Source: JAJCYK01 sp965224285 (lineage in GTDB: Bacteria; Bacteroidota; Bacteroidia; Cytophagales; Cyclobacteriaceae). Taken from it: a stretch of DNA of 64,000 nucleotides. The notes beneath the pieces are model-generated. The model was given only the letters and a program-made list of their open reading frames with translations. It had not been told where the DNA came from and ran no database searches. The position numbers and the translations under genes were made by a program. The DNA lies in assembly GCA_965224285.1 (NCBI GenBank), contig OZ245043.1:4154001-4218000 (forward strand). Reading direction: 5' to 3'. Shown here piece after piece: positions 16,014-26,384 of the stretch. How positions within the stretch are numbered: the stretch's first letter is position 1; every line of letters begins with the position of its first letter.

Positions 16014-18482
16014 ATGAATAGAAATAACCATTTATTGAATAATATTGTGCTGAGCGACATGGCAGAGGAGGATAATGAGAGTTTTATTCAAATAATTGAT
16101 GCAGACCGTGACGAGAACTCCAAATTAGGCGACCTTCCAAAAGAAATTCCCATACTTCCCATAAGAAATACCGTGCTGTTTCCCGGTGTGGTTTTGCCTA
16201 TAACAGTAGGCAGACAAAAGTCCATAAAATTGGTAAAGAAAGCTTACAAAGGCGATCGCATCATCGGGGTGGTAGCACAAAAGAATATTACCGTAGAGGA
16301 GCCGGATATTGAGGATATTTATCACATTGGCACCCTGGCCAAAATTATTAAAATGATTGTTTTGCCGGATGGCAATACCACCATAATTATTCAGGGTAAG
16401 AACCGTTTCAAAATAAACTCATTCGTAAGTATTGACCCATATTTTGTGGCCAATGTCAAGTATGTGAAAGAGAAATTTCTTTCCAAACACCGGAAAGAGA
16501 CCAAGGCAGTGGTGCAGTCCTTAAAAGATGCCGCTTCCAAAATCCTTAAGCTTAACCCGGAAATCCCCCAGGAGGCGCAGGTCGCCCTGGACAATATTGA
16601 AAGTCACACGTTTTTGACTCACTTCCTATCCTCTAATATCAATGCCGAGGTGAGTGACAAGCAGAAATTACTGGAAATCGATGATGGGATGAAGCGGGCT
16701 ACCTTGTTACTGGAGCATATGCTCAACGACATACAGATGCTGGAGCTCAAGCAAGAGATCCACAACAAAGTCCATTCGGATATCGATCAGCAGCAGCGGG
16801 ATTTTTACTTACGTCAGCAGATCAAAGTATTGCAGGACGAGTTGGGTCATGAAGGTCCGGATCAGGAAGTTGATGCACTAAGGGCTAGAGGGGAAAAGAA
16901 GAACTGGCCACTGGAGATAAAACGGCATTTCAATAAGGAGCTGGACAAGATAATGCGATTAAATCCAGCCTCTGCCGAATATCCAGTAGCTTTCGGCTAT
17001 GTAGAGCTTTTTGTAGATCTTCCCTGGGGAGAATATACTCTGGACAACTTTGACCTGAATAAAGCCAGAAAAATACTGGATCGAGACCACTATGGGTTGG
17101 ACAAAGTAAAAGACCGTATCATAGAATTCCTGGCAGTATTAAAGCTGAAGCAGGATATGAAAGGGCCAATATTGTGCTTGCTCGGCCCCCCCGGAGTAGG
17201 AAAAACTTCATTAGGCAAGTCAATAGCGGAGGCCCTAAATCGGAAGTATGTGCGTATGTCGTTGGGTGGGGTACATGACGAGGCTGAAGTCAGAGGTCAT
17301 CGTAAAACATATGTAGGAGCCATGCCGGGCAGGATCATCCAAAACATTAAAAAAGTAAAATCCTCAAATCCGGTCTTTATACTAGATGAAATTGATAAAG
17401 TCCGCTCGGATTTCCGGGGTGATCCCTCCTCCGCCTTATTGGAAGTATTGGACCCTGAACAGAATAGCACTTTTACCGATAATTACCTGGAAGTTCCTTA
17501 CGATCTTAGTAAGGTGCTGTTCATCGCTACCGCCAATTCCTCCGACACTATACATCCCGCTTTAAGGGACAGAATGGAGATCATAGAATTAAGCGGTTAC
17601 ACCTTAGAAGAAAAAGTGCAGATCGCTCAGAAACATCTAATTCCTAAACAAAAAAAAGAACATGGACTAAAGGCCGGCGATTTCAAGCTTAACAAAAAAG
17701 CCCTGGTAAAAATAATAGAGGGCTATACCCGGGAATCAGGTGTTCGAAACCTCGAGCGCCAGTTGGGTACGGTGGTACGCAAAGTGGCTAAATCCATTGC
17801 TATGGAGGAAAGTTACCACAATACCATTAATGACTCAGCGCTGGAGGGAATTCTTGGACCTTCCCGATTTGACAAGGAACTTTACCAGGATAATAAAATG
17901 GCCGGAATTGTTACCGGTTTGGCCTGGACCCAGGCCGGAGGTGAGATCCTTTTCATTGAATCCAGCCTAAGCCGGGGTAAGGGTAAGCTCACCCTTTCAG
18001 GTCAATTGGGTGATATAATGAAAGAGTCCGCCATTACCGCGCTTTCATATTTGAGGTCAAATGCAGAATGGCTATCCATCGACCACCGTACCTTTGATAG
18101 TTATGACCTGCATATCCATGTTCCTGCCGGGGCCGTACCTAAGGACGGACCGTCAGCCGGGATTGCCATCGCGACCTCCTTGGCCTCGGTATTCACTCAA
18201 AGGAAGGTGCGGAATAAACTGGCTATGACCGGGGAGATCACCCTGAGAGGCCGGGTGCTACCGGTGGGGGGCATTAAAGAAAAAATACTGGCGGCCAAAA
18301 GAGCGGGGATAAAGGAAATTGTAATCAGCTCACGAAACCGTAAGGATATCGAAGAGATTGAAAATCGCTATCTTCGAGGGGTGAACATACATTTTGTAGA
18401 GACCGTACAGGAGGTACTGGAGATTGCGTTGTTGTCTCAAAAAGCTGCTGATCCCATTCGTTTTGTATATCGCGACAACTAG
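16014..18482 (+). CDS. lon: ATP-dependent protease Lon
   Basis: Cytoplasmic AAA+ serine protease that degrades misfolded and regulatory proteins. The 822-aa chain has the N-terminal LON substrate domain (about 45-240; IPILPIRNTVLFPGVVLPI), the AAA+ module with Walker A GPPGVGKT near residue 390 and Walker B VFILDEIDKV, and the protease domain with DGPSAGIAIA (catalytic Ser near 713) and the catalytic Lys in GGIKEKILAAKRAGI (about 755). First gene of a three-gene unit with porQ (9-nt gap) and hslU. The palindrome and possible sigma-54 site upstream suggest dedicated stress control. Confidence 0.98.
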   Translation: MNRNNHLLNNIVLSDMAEEDNESFIQIIDADRDENSKLGDLPKEIPILPIRNTVLFPGVVLPITVGRQKSIKLVKKAYKGDRIIGVVAQKNITVEEPDIEDIYHIGTLAKIIKMIVLPDGNTTIIIQGKNRFKINSFVSIDPYFVANVKYVKEKFLSKHRKETKAVVQSLKDAASKILKLNPEIPQEAQVALDNIESHTFLTHFLSSNINAEVSDKQKLLEIDDGMKRATLLLEHMLNDIQMLELKQEIHNKVHSDIDQQQRDFYLRQQIKVLQDELGHEGPDQEVDALRARGEKKNWPLEIKRHFNKELDKIMRLNPASAEYPVAFGYVELFVDLPWGEYTLDNFDLNKARKILDRDHYGLDKVKDRIIEFLAVLKLKQDMKGPILCLLGPPGVGKTSLGKSIAEALNRKYVRMSLGGVHDEAEVRGHRKTYVGAMPGRIIQNIKKVKSSNPVFILDEIDKVRSDFRGDPSSALLEVLDPEQNSTFTDNYLEVPYDLSKVLFIATANSSDTIHPALRDRMEIIELSGYTLEEKVQIAQKHLIPKQKKEHGLKAGDFKLNKKALVKIIEGYTRESGVRNLERQLGTVVRKVAKSIAMEESYHNTINDSALEGILGPSRFDKELYQDNKMAGIVTGLAWTQAGGEILFIESSLSRGKGKLTLSGQLGDIMKESAITALSYLRSNAEWLSIDHRTFDSYDLHIHVPAGAVPKDGPSAGIAIATSLASVFTQRKVRNKLAMTGEITLRGRVLPVGGIKEKILAAKRAGIKEIVISSRNRKDIEEIENRYLRGVNIHFVETVQEVLEIALLSQKAADPIRFVYRDN

Positions 18483-18491
18483 GCCCCGGTT

Positions 18492-19529
18492 ATGTGGAAA
18501 GGCCCTAATAAAATTACACCGGCCAACTTTGCTGTATTCTGTTTATGGTGGCTTACTAACGTACCCTTAATAGGACAGTTTGGCGGCCATCAATCATTTC
18601 AATTTCTCAGCCTGCCGGCATCAGCCAGAATAGCAGCTTCTGGAGGCGTTAATGTTAGTAGTAAAGATGGGGATGCACAGATGTTCATTTCAAATCCGGC
18701 GTTATTGGACAGCACCATGCACCAACATGCAGCCCTTACTTATCAGTCCTTGTTGGCTGATATTAAGTATGGGAGTTTGTCATACGTCCGGAAACTACAG
18801 GTTTCAGGCGTTTGGGGGCTTGGTGTGAATCATCTGGATTATGGTGAATTTCAAGGGTTTGACCCTTCTGGTGCTCCAACTGGTGTATTTAATGGCAGCG
18901 AGACCGCCATTACCCTGGCTTATGCCAGACCGGCAGGCCCCTTTACTCTGGGAGCGAGCTTGCGCTCAATATTCTCCGGGATTGCCGGTTTTAATGCGGT
19001 GGCGGTGGCGATAGATGTGGGAGGGACTTACATCGATCCCAATGGAGATCTGGTAGTGGGTTTGGTATTCAAAAATGCAGGGGTGATACTGGAAGACTTT
19101 ACCACAACCAGTAATTCCAGCTTGCCCTTTGATGTTCAGCTAGGAGTTACTTTTAAGCCAGCACACATGCCTTTCAGATTTACCTTCACCGGATATAACA
19201 TTGGATTGGCTGATCAAAAATTATTCGATCCTTCTGGTGATGGCCTGGGGATTCCCCAAGAATTGAGTACCATTGACCGTATATTAAGGCACCTGGCAGT
19301 AGGCACGGAGATACTGGTCTCCAAGAACTTTAATCTTAGGGCTGGTTACAATCATTTGATCCGCAATGAACTTAGGTTGTCTCAAGCCAGTGGGGGGGCC
19401 GGTTTTTCATTTGGATTCTTACTGCGGATCAAAAGGTTTGAGCTTGCTTATACCCGCAGTCTATACCATCCGGCAGGCGGCTATAACTATTTTACCCTGG
19501 CCAGTGATTTGAACAGTTTTATTAAATGA
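18492..19529 (+). CDS. porQ: Type IX secretion system protein PorQ
   Basis: Outer-membrane barrel of the FadL/PorV-like group that belongs to the T9SS attachment complex, where the C-terminal signal of cargo is removed and cargo is joined to lipopolysaccharide. The 345-aa protein has an N-terminal signal segment (FAVFCLWWLTNVPLIGQ), then the typical opening FLSLPASARIAASGGVNVS, the FISNPALLDS block, and alternating beta strands to the C-terminus. It sits 9 nt after lon and 7 nt before hslU, so all three are almost certainly one transcript. PorV is a relative; the opening block and length favour PorQ. Confidence 0.85.
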   Translation: MWKGPNKITPANFAVFCLWWLTNVPLIGQFGGHQSFQFLSLPASARIAASGGVNVSSKDGDAQMFISNPALLDSTMHQHAALTYQSLLADIKYGSLSYVRKLQVSGVWGLGVNHLDYGEFQGFDPSGAPTGVFNGSETAITLAYARPAGPFTLGASLRSIFSGIAGFNAVAVAIDVGGTYIDPNGDLVVGLVFKNAGVILEDFTTTSNSSLPFDVQLGVTFKPAHMPFRFTFTGYNIGLADQKLFDPSGDGLGIPQELSTIDRILRHLAVGTEILVSKNFNLRAGYNHLIRNELRLSQASGGAGFSFGFLLRIKRFELAYTRSLYHPAGGYNYFTLASDLNSFIK

Positions 19530-19536
19530 GAATAAC

Positions 19537-20934
19537 ATGTTAGAGGAAAATAAATATTTCACACCCAGAGAGATCGTATCAGAACTGGATAAATATATCA
19601 TTGGACAAAAAGACGCCAAACGCAACGTGGCAATTGCACTGCGTAATCGCTGGCGACGAATGAATGTGGAGTCAGAGATGAGAGATGAGATCATACCTAA
19701 TAATATTTTAATGATCGGAGCTACCGGTGTGGGTAAAACCGAAATTGCCAGAAGACTGGCTAATTTGGCAGATGCCCCATTTACCAAAGTGGAAGCATCC
19801 AAATTCACTGAGGTTGGATATGTCGGACGGGATGTGGAAAGTATGGTTAGGGACCTGGTAGAGCAATCCGTTAATCTGGTCAAACACCGCAAGCAGAACG
19901 AAGTAAAAGAAAAAGCAGCCGGCATAGTGGAGGATATCATTCTGGATGCGCTTATTCCTCCCATCAAATCCGGCCCCGGTTATCATGTGGGTCCTGATGA
20001 TCAGGATAATGGACCACCAACCGACGACCGGGAATTAAATGAGCGTACTCGTGAGCGGTTCAGAGAAAAGATCCGTAGCGGTGAAATGGACAACCGAAAG
20101 ATAGAGATCAATGTAAAAAAACCAGTGAACAGCGGTATCGGTATGATCGGTGGAGGAATGATGGATGAGGCCTCAATGATCAACCTACAGGAAATGATTG
20201 GGGGTATGCTGCCTAAAAAAAATAAAAAGAGGAGAGTTTCTATCGAGGAGGCCAAAAATATTCTCCTGGAAGAAGAGGCAGCAAAATTAATTGATATGGA
20301 TGAGGTAAAGGATGAGGCAATTCGTAAAGCTGAAAATACCGGTATCATATTTATTGATGAAATCGACAAGATTGCCAGGGGGACCTCTTCTAAAGGATCA
20401 GGCCCGGATGTCAGCAGGGAGGGAGTTCAAAGGGATTTGCTACCGGTGGTGGAAGGAAGCGCCGTTACTACTAAGTATGGGGTGGTCAAAACCGATCACA
20501 TTCTCTTTATAGCGGCTGGGGCTTTTCATGTTTCTAAACCCAGTGACTTGATCCCTGAATTACAAGGAAGGTTTCCTATTAGAGTGGAACTGGAAAATCT
20601 GACCAAGGATGATTTCTACCATATTTTAAAAGAGCCCAAAAACGCCCTGACCAAACAGTATGAAGCCTTGTTTGAAGCGGAGGGTGTATCTCTTTCATAT
20701 CAAGATGACGCATTACATGAAATTGCTGAAATCGCTTTTAAAGTGAACTCAGATGTTGAAAACATTGGAGCCCGCAGACTGCACACCGTAATGAGCCACC
20801 TTTTGAATGACTTGTTGTTTGATATGCCTGATGTAATTACGCCTAATGCACAAGTGGTAATAACCAAAGAATTGGTTAATGAAAGACTGGCTCAACTGGT
20901 AAAGAGCAAGGATCTATCGGAATACATCCTATGA
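19537..20934 (+). CDS. hslU: HslU, ATPase subunit of the HslUV protease
   Basis: AAA+ unfoldase (ClpY) that feeds proteins to the HslV peptidase. Of its 465 aa, the N-terminus TPREIVSELDKYIIGQ is diagnostic, Walker A GATGVGKT lies at 61-68, GYVGRDVESMVRDL follows, an insertion I-domain spans about 110-245, and Walker B is IIFIDEIDKIA. The C-terminus ends SEYIL, in keeping with HslU tails that dock into HslV. No hslV lies nearby, although the two are usually adjacent. Last gene of the lon-porQ-hslU unit; convergent with the subtilase gene, 16 nt away. Confidence 0.97.
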   Translation: MLEENKYFTPREIVSELDKYIIGQKDAKRNVAIALRNRWRRMNVESEMRDEIIPNNILMIGATGVGKTEIARRLANLADAPFTKVEASKFTEVGYVGRDVESMVRDLVEQSVNLVKHRKQNEVKEKAAGIVEDIILDALIPPIKSGPGYHVGPDDQDNGPPTDDRELNERTRERFREKIRSGEMDNRKIEINVKKPVNSGIGMIGGGMMDEASMINLQEMIGGMLPKKNKKRRVSIEEAKNILLEEEAAKLIDMDEVKDEAIRKAENTGIIFIDEIDKIARGTSSKGSGPDVSREGVQRDLLPVVEGSAVTTKYGVVKTDHILFIAAGAFHVSKPSDLIPELQGRFPIRVELENLTKDDFYHILKEPKNALTKQYEALFEAEGVSLSYQDDALHEIAEIAFKVNSDVENIGARRLHTVMSHLLNDLLFDMPDVITPNAQVVITKELVNERLAQLVKSKDLSEYIL

Positions 20935-20950
20935 CAATTCCCGAGGTCAA

Positions 20951-22582
20951 TTAATCTTTGGGTAATTTTTTCTTGCCCCGTGGCTGGGTATTTAGAGCCA
21001 TTTTCACCGCTTCATAGGCGTTGATAACCCCTCCGGTTTTGCTCAATTGCCCGAACTTTACGAATTCGTCGTGACCGGAAACCTTTACTTTTTGATCGTC
21101 ATAGCTGATGCTGGACTCCATCAATATCTTCTTTACTTCCTGTGCGGACAATCCTGGGAAGTATGACATTAGCAGGGCTGCCACTCCGGTAGTGACCGGG
21201 GCAGCCATGGAAGTTCCACTAGCTTCCTCATACTCTTGATCCGGAGCTGTGGACAGAATGTCCACTCCAGGGGCGAACACATCCACTGAGTTTTTCCCGT
21301 AGTTGGAAAATGAGGCGATCAACTCTTCAGAGCCTTTCCAGCTCACTGCTCCTACCTCTAACCAGTTACTGGCTTTTGAACCACTATTATATTTAGGAGT
21401 AGGGAAATTATCCACTTTTTGAGTATCGTGCGCACTGTTGCCCGCGGCATGTATGATCAGAACCCCCTTACTTTCAGCATATTCGATAGCCTTGTCCACT
21501 ACTTTCTTGTGCGGGCTGAATCGTTTGCCAAAACTCATATTTATAATCTGAGCCCCATTGTCTACTGCGTAAAAAATCGCATTAGCGATATCCTTATCCC
21601 TTTCATCTCCGTTTGGAACAGCTCTTAAGACCATAATTTCGGCATGGTCGGCCACTCCGTCCACACCTAGCTTATTATCGCGTTTAGCGGCAATAATTCC
21701 TGCGACATGGGTGCCGTGAAAGGAAAATTCACCTACCACGTCATTGTTGCCATAGTATTTTTCATAGGGATTATCGGGGTCGTCGCCAATCACTGCTCTA
21801 GGATCAAATTCAAGATTATAGCCATAATCCAAAGCGGTACTGAAATATTCCATACCCTTCTCCATTTGATCTGGGTCCAGCCCGTTATCAAATGCCGTCA
21901 TCACGATATTTCTGGCCTGACTTATCTTATCGTCTGGAGAGTCCCAGGTTTCCAAGTCTTCCATGGTCAGTTGTTCCAGATCCAAGTATGCCTCAAGTAG
22001 TCGTTCTGCTTTCTTATATTGGTCATAAAACCCTTTAAAACCGGCATATTGCGTCTGCATTTTTTTGACGGTATCTTGATACTCCCGCTCAATTTTTTCA
22101 AAATACGCCCATTCCGGGTCTTTCATCTTTTGGCTTTCAGTCATACTCTTATACTTTACCATAAGTCTCTTGTACTCCCGGGTGAGCTCGTAGGTATCGT
22201 ATTTGATATTCTCCCCTTCACGACTTCCAATGAAGTTCCAGCCGTGTATATCATCTATATAACCATTGCCGTCATCGTCGATACCGTTGCCTGCTACCTC
22301 TTTGGAATTGGTCCAGATAACGTCACGCAGGTCCTCGTGATCGATATCTATACCGGAATCAATCACCGCCACCAATACTTTACTGGGTATCCTACCCTTC
22401 AATAGACTGTAAGCCTGTTGTATACTTATTCCAGGTACCTGGTGTTGCTGGTGGTCCAATTGCCACCAGTTTGCCGGTACTATCTTGGAGGAGTCATAAG
22501 ATATGACATCTTGCCCGTATGCAGCAGTGAAGCATATTACTGAGCACAAAAAGTTGGTAAGAAAAATGAAATATTTGGACAT
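20951..22582 (-). CDS. Secreted subtilisin-like (S8) serine protease
   Basis: Exported peptidase of 543 aa. A signal peptide (about 1-23) ends in AAYGQ. The triad is visible: Asp75 in VAVIDSGIDIDHEDL, His289 in FHGTHVAGI and Ser458 in SGTSMAAP, with the oxyanion Asn382 in HAAGNS. An unusually long insertion (about 120-265) between the Asp and His is charged and helical, probably coiled-coil. No T9SS sorting tail is seen; the C-terminus ends in a basic stretch (PRGKKKLPKD), so it is likely periplasmic or cell-associated. Substrate unknown. Confidence 0.92.
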   Translation of the reverse strand: MSKYFIFLTNFLCSVICFTAAYGQDVISYDSSKIVPANWWQLDHQQHQVPGISIQQAYSLLKGRIPSKVLVAVIDSGIDIDHEDLRDVIWTNSKEVAGNGIDDDGNGYIDDIHGWNFIGSREGENIKYDTYELTREYKRLMVKYKSMTESQKMKDPEWAYFEKIEREYQDTVKKMQTQYAGFKGFYDQYKKAERLLEAYLDLEQLTMEDLETWDSPDDKISQARNIVMTAFDNGLDPDQMEKGMEYFSTALDYGYNLEFDPRAVIGDDPDNPYEKYYGNNDVVGEFSFHGTHVAGIIAAKRDNKLGVDGVADHAEIMVLRAVPNGDERDKDIANAIFYAVDNGAQIINMSFGKRFSPHKKVVDKAIEYAESKGVLIIHAAGNSAHDTQKVDNFPTPKYNSGSKASNWLEVGAVSWKGSEELIASFSNYGKNSVDVFAPGVDILSTAPDQEYEEASGTSMAAPVTTGVAALLMSYFPGLSAQEVKKILMESSISYDDQKVKVSGHDEFVKFGQLSKTGGVINAYEAVKMALNTQPRGKKKLPKD

Positions 22583-22803
22583 AGTTCAGATCAAAGCGGC
22601 ATCAAATATACTGAATTACCGGTCAATTCCAGCTTTAATTTTAGCCCACACGGGTAGATGTAAGAAATGACGCTTATTTGGATACCTAATTCCAGGATAC
22701 CAACCCAAAAACCGTTCCACAGGTTTCAGGGGAGCCTGTTAAAAAATGTGAATTTTTTTGGGAAAAGCAGTTAAGGTGAGGAAATAGTTAAAATATCTTA
22801 CAG

Positions 22804-25800
22804 TTAGTCTCCCAATTCCACCACCAGGTCGTCCTGCTCCACGATCACACCCTCGGCCAGATGTACCTTTTTAATTACACCCGCCATGCTGCTGGTCACT
22901 GATGTTTCCATTTTCATGGCCTCTATCACGAACAACAGATCATTTTCTTTGATCTTATCCCCGGCATTAACGTGTATTTTCGCAATTCGGCCCTGCAGGG
23001 GTGAACCAATCTCTGAAGGAGTTTCGGCTTTTTGGTGCACAGGTTTGGTACTTTGATAGGATTGATCTCTCACCCTGATACGCCGGGTCTGCCCGTTAAG
23101 TTCGAAGGATACAGTGCGCAGACCTTCTGCATCTGGCTCCGAAACAAATAGCATTTTAATTATTATGGATTTTCCCGGTCCTATCTCTACAATGGTTTCC
23201 TCGTTGGTCTTTAGTCCGTAGAAAAAATTAAGTGTAGGTAGATACCACACTTCCCCATACAGCTGATGATATTGATAATAATCTTCAAATACTTTAGGAT
23301 AAAGTTGATGGCTTAAGAAGTCCAGAAAATCCGCGTTTACCTCAAATTTTTGCTGAAACTGTTCAAAACCCATATGGAAATCCACCGGAGAAAGATGCTT
23401 ATTGGGGCGGTCTTTGTAGGGCTTTTCACCCTTAAGTACGATCTTTTGCAAATCTTCGGGCCAACCCTGATAGGGTTGGCCTAATTCTCCTTTGAAAAAG
23501 CTGATAACAGAATCCGGAAAGGCCAGGCCTTTATCAGGATTCATCACGTCTTCAATAGCTAAGCTATTACTGGTCATGTACAATGCCATGTCACCAACCA
23601 CTTTGGAGGAGGGGGTAACTTTCACGATATTTCCGAACAGCTCATTTACCAGGCGATAATTCTTTTTTATAGTGTCAAACTGTTCGCCTAAACCCAAGGC
23701 AATAGCTTGCGGCCTTAAATTGGAATATTGTCCTCCGGGGATCTCATGTTGATAAACTTCAGCAGTGCCGGCTTTTAATCCGGACTCAAAAGGGTAGTAA
23801 AACTCCCGGACATCCTCCCAGTAATTGCTATATTGGTTGAGATTATTCAAGTCGTACTGTTGTTCACGGGGATGGTTCTGCAGGGCAGCCACCACGGAGT
23901 TAAAGTTGGGCTGGGAAGTGAGTCCTGACATAGAGCCAATAGCAACGTCAACTACGTCCACTCCCGCTTCAATGGCTTTCAGGTAAGTTGAGGCCTGTAT
24001 GGAAGAAGTATCATGAGTATGCAAATGTATAGGTATGTCTACGGCTTCTTTTAGGGCCGTTATTAATTGGGTGGCTGCCAGTGGCTTTAATAGCCCGGCC
24101 ATATCCTTTATACACAAAATATGAGTGCCCAGGTCTTCCAACTCCTTAGCCAGATCTACATAATATTGCAGCGTGTATTTATGGTTTTCCGGGCTACTTA
24201 GATCCCCGGTATAACATATACAGGCTTCTGCGATACCTTCAGTGCGTTCAATTACCGCCTTTATACTTACTTTCATAGCCTCGATCCAGTTGAGCGAATC
24301 GAAAATTCGAAAAATGTCGATTCCGGTTTCCCAGGATTTTTCAATAAATTTCTCGATTAGGTTGTCGGGATATGCTTTATAACCAACGGCATTGGATCCC
24401 CGTAATAGCATTTGCAATAGTATATTGGGTATGGCTTCCCTAAACAGTTGTAACCGCTTCCAGGGGCTTTCGTGGAGAAACCTCATGCACACATCAAAAG
24501 TGGCGCCGCCCCATACCTCCATTGAAAATACCTGAGGATGATTTTTTGCGAAACCTTCCGCTACTTTTAACATATCCAAAGTGCGGACCCGAGTTGCCAG
24601 CAAGGATTGATGGGCATCCCGGAAGGTGGTATCGGTAAGTTGAATGGTTTCCTCTGCCTTTAACCATTTTGCAAATTCCGCAGGGCCCAAATCATCCAAC
24701 CGGTCTTTGGTTCCTTGCGGATATTCGCCGAAGCGGTCGAAAGCTGGTATTTTAGGATGGCGAAATTGTTTGGTGGGGTTGGTGAATTTTACGTCCGGAT
24801 TGCCATTTACAATTACATCAGCCAGATAGCGCAACGTTTTGGTGCCCCGATCCAGCTTTCTTGGTATTTTAAAAAGCTCCGGATGATTATCTATAAACTT
24901 AACAGTGGCGTCCCCCCGGTAAAAAGTGGGATGACTGATCACATTCTCCAGGAAGCCGATATTTGTCTGCACCCCTCTGATGCGAAACTCCCTCAAGGTT
25001 CGGTGTAATCTATAGGATGCCCCTTTTAAGGTACGGCCCCAGGCGGAGACCTTTACCAGCATACTGTCGAAAAATGGCGAGATCCTTACCCCCGGATAAC
25101 TGCTCCCTTCGTCTAAACGAATACCAAAACCTCCGGCATTGCGATAGGCTATTATGGTGCCATAATCCGGTCTGAAATTATTCTCAGGGTCCTCAGTAGT
25201 AACCCGGCACTGGATGGCATAGCCATTGCACTTAATATCTTCCTGACTGTTGATGAAGATCCTGGGGTCATCCAAGGGGTACCCCCGGGCAATCAGGATC
25301 TGAGTACGTACAATGTCCACCCCGGTTACCTCCTCAGTTATGGTGTGTTCTACCTGAATGCGGGGATTGACCTCGATAAAATATATATTCTCCTCCTTGT
25401 CAACCAGGAATTCAACCGTGCCCACGTTGTTATAATTGACAAACCTGGTGATCTTGAGGGCGTAATCATAGATTTTATCTTTGGTAGTTTGTTGAAGTGC
25501 AGGGCAAGGGGCGATTTCCACAACTTTTTGAAATCTCCTCTGTACTGAACAATCGCGTTCATAAAGGTGTACCAGATTGCCGTAATTATCTCCCATAATC
25601 TGCACTTCAATATGCTTGGGAGCTTCAATGTATTTTTCCAAAAACACAGTGTCATCGCCAAAGGCGTTTAGCGCTTCATTGCGGGCCTCATGAAATCCCT
25701 TTACCAATTCCACCTGGTTGCGAACTACACGCATACCCCGGCCGCCACCACCGGAGGCGGCTTTGATCATTACCGGATAACCGATTCTTTCCGCCTCGGA

Positions 25801-26253
25801 AATGACATGGTCCTCTGTTTTCAAATCGATCTGGCTGTCTTCAATTATAGGCACCCCGGCTTTGAGGGCTATTTCCTTAGCAGCCACCTTGTCCCCCAGT
25901 TTTTCCATTACCTCAGGTTCAGGCCCCACAAAAATGATCCCTTCTTCTTTACATCGTCGAGCAAAAGCCACATTTTCCGAAAGAAAGCCATATCCGGGGT
26001 GAATAGCATCTACCTGATATCTTTTAGCCAACATCACGATCTCTTCAATGTTCAGGTAAGGCTTTAAGGGATCGTCGTCGGCTCCGATCTGATAGGCCTC
26101 ATCGGCCTTATATCGATGAAGCGAATATCGGTCTTCATAGGTGTAAACCGCCACGGTGGGAATGTTAAGTTCCGAAGCCGCCCTTAAGAGGCGAATGGCT
26201 ATCTCACCGCGATTGGCTACTAAAATCTTATCTAACTTCTTGAGTTCCATCAA
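22804..26253 (-). CDS. pyc: Pyruvate carboxylase
   Basis: Biotin enzyme making oxaloacetate from pyruvate, bicarbonate and ATP. The 1149-aa chain contains all parts of the single-chain form: biotin carboxylase (about 5-455; KILVANRGEIAIR, ASGGGGRGMRVV, EVNPRIQVEHT), the TIM-barrel carboxyltransferase (about 530-810; TFRDAHQSLLATRVRT), the conserved linker domain (about 830-1040) and a C-terminal biotinyl domain with EAMKMET, where Lys1114 carries biotin. The start MMELKKLDKILVANRGE has a second Met just after the first. It supplies oxaloacetate to the same central route as the methylmalonyl-CoA and KorAB enzymes in this window. Confidence 0.98.
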   Translation of the reverse strand: MMELKKLDKILVANRGEIAIRLLRAASELNIPTVAVYTYEDRYSLHRYKADEAYQIGADDDPLKPYLNIEEIVMLAKRYQVDAIHPGYGFLSENVAFARRCKEEGIIFVGPEPEVMEKLGDKVAAKEIALKAGVPIIEDSQIDLKTEDHVISEAERIGYPVMIKAASGGGGRGMRVVRNQVELVKGFHEARNEALNAFGDDTVFLEKYIEAPKHIEVQIMGDNYGNLVHLYERDCSVQRRFQKVVEIAPCPALQQTTKDKIYDYALKITRFVNYNNVGTVEFLVDKEENIYFIEVNPRIQVEHTITEEVTGVDIVRTQILIARGYPLDDPRIFINSQEDIKCNGYAIQCRVTTEDPENNFRPDYGTIIAYRNAGGFGIRLDEGSSYPGVRISPFFDSMLVKVSAWGRTLKGASYRLHRTLREFRIRGVQTNIGFLENVISHPTFYRGDATVKFIDNHPELFKIPRKLDRGTKTLRYLADVIVNGNPDVKFTNPTKQFRHPKIPAFDRFGEYPQGTKDRLDDLGPAEFAKWLKAEETIQLTDTTFRDAHQSLLATRVRTLDMLKVAEGFAKNHPQVFSMEVWGGATFDVCMRFLHESPWKRLQLFREAIPNILLQMLLRGSNAVGYKAYPDNLIEKFIEKSWETGIDIFRIFDSLNWIEAMKVSIKAVIERTEGIAEACICYTGDLSSPENHKYTLQYYVDLAKELEDLGTHILCIKDMAGLLKPLAATQLITALKEAVDIPIHLHTHDTSSIQASTYLKAIEAGVDVVDVAIGSMSGLTSQPNFNSVVAALQNHPREQQYDLNNLNQYSNYWEDVREFYYPFESGLKAGTAEVYQHEIPGGQYSNLRPQAIALGLGEQFDTIKKNYRLVNELFGNIVKVTPSSKVVGDMALYMTSNSLAIEDVMNPDKGLAFPDSVISFFKGELGQPYQGWPEDLQKIVLKGEKPYKDRPNKHLSPVDFHMGFEQFQQKFEVNADFLDFLSHQLYPKVFEDYYQYHQLYGEVWYLPTLNFFYGLKTNEETIVEIGPGKSIIIKMLFVSEPDAEGLRTVSFELNGQTRRIRVRDQSYQSTKPVHQKAETPSEIGSPLQGRIAKIHVNAGDKIKENDLLFVIEAMKMETSVTSSMAGVIKKVHLAEGVIVEQDDLVVELGD

Positions 26254-26384
26254 TAACTATTTCTTTCAATCCGTATCCGAAATTAGTCAAAAAATAAATT
26301 TAATCCGCAGAGGACATTTCGAATTGGAATACATAAAACTTTTACCTGCACCATTGTAAAATCTACCCTGGCTTATTAACTTAG

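Noticed and set aside
22583..22803. Hairpin ACAGG...CCTGT as terminator of pyc
   Set aside because: Only five paired bases with a long loop and no proper T run on the minus strand.
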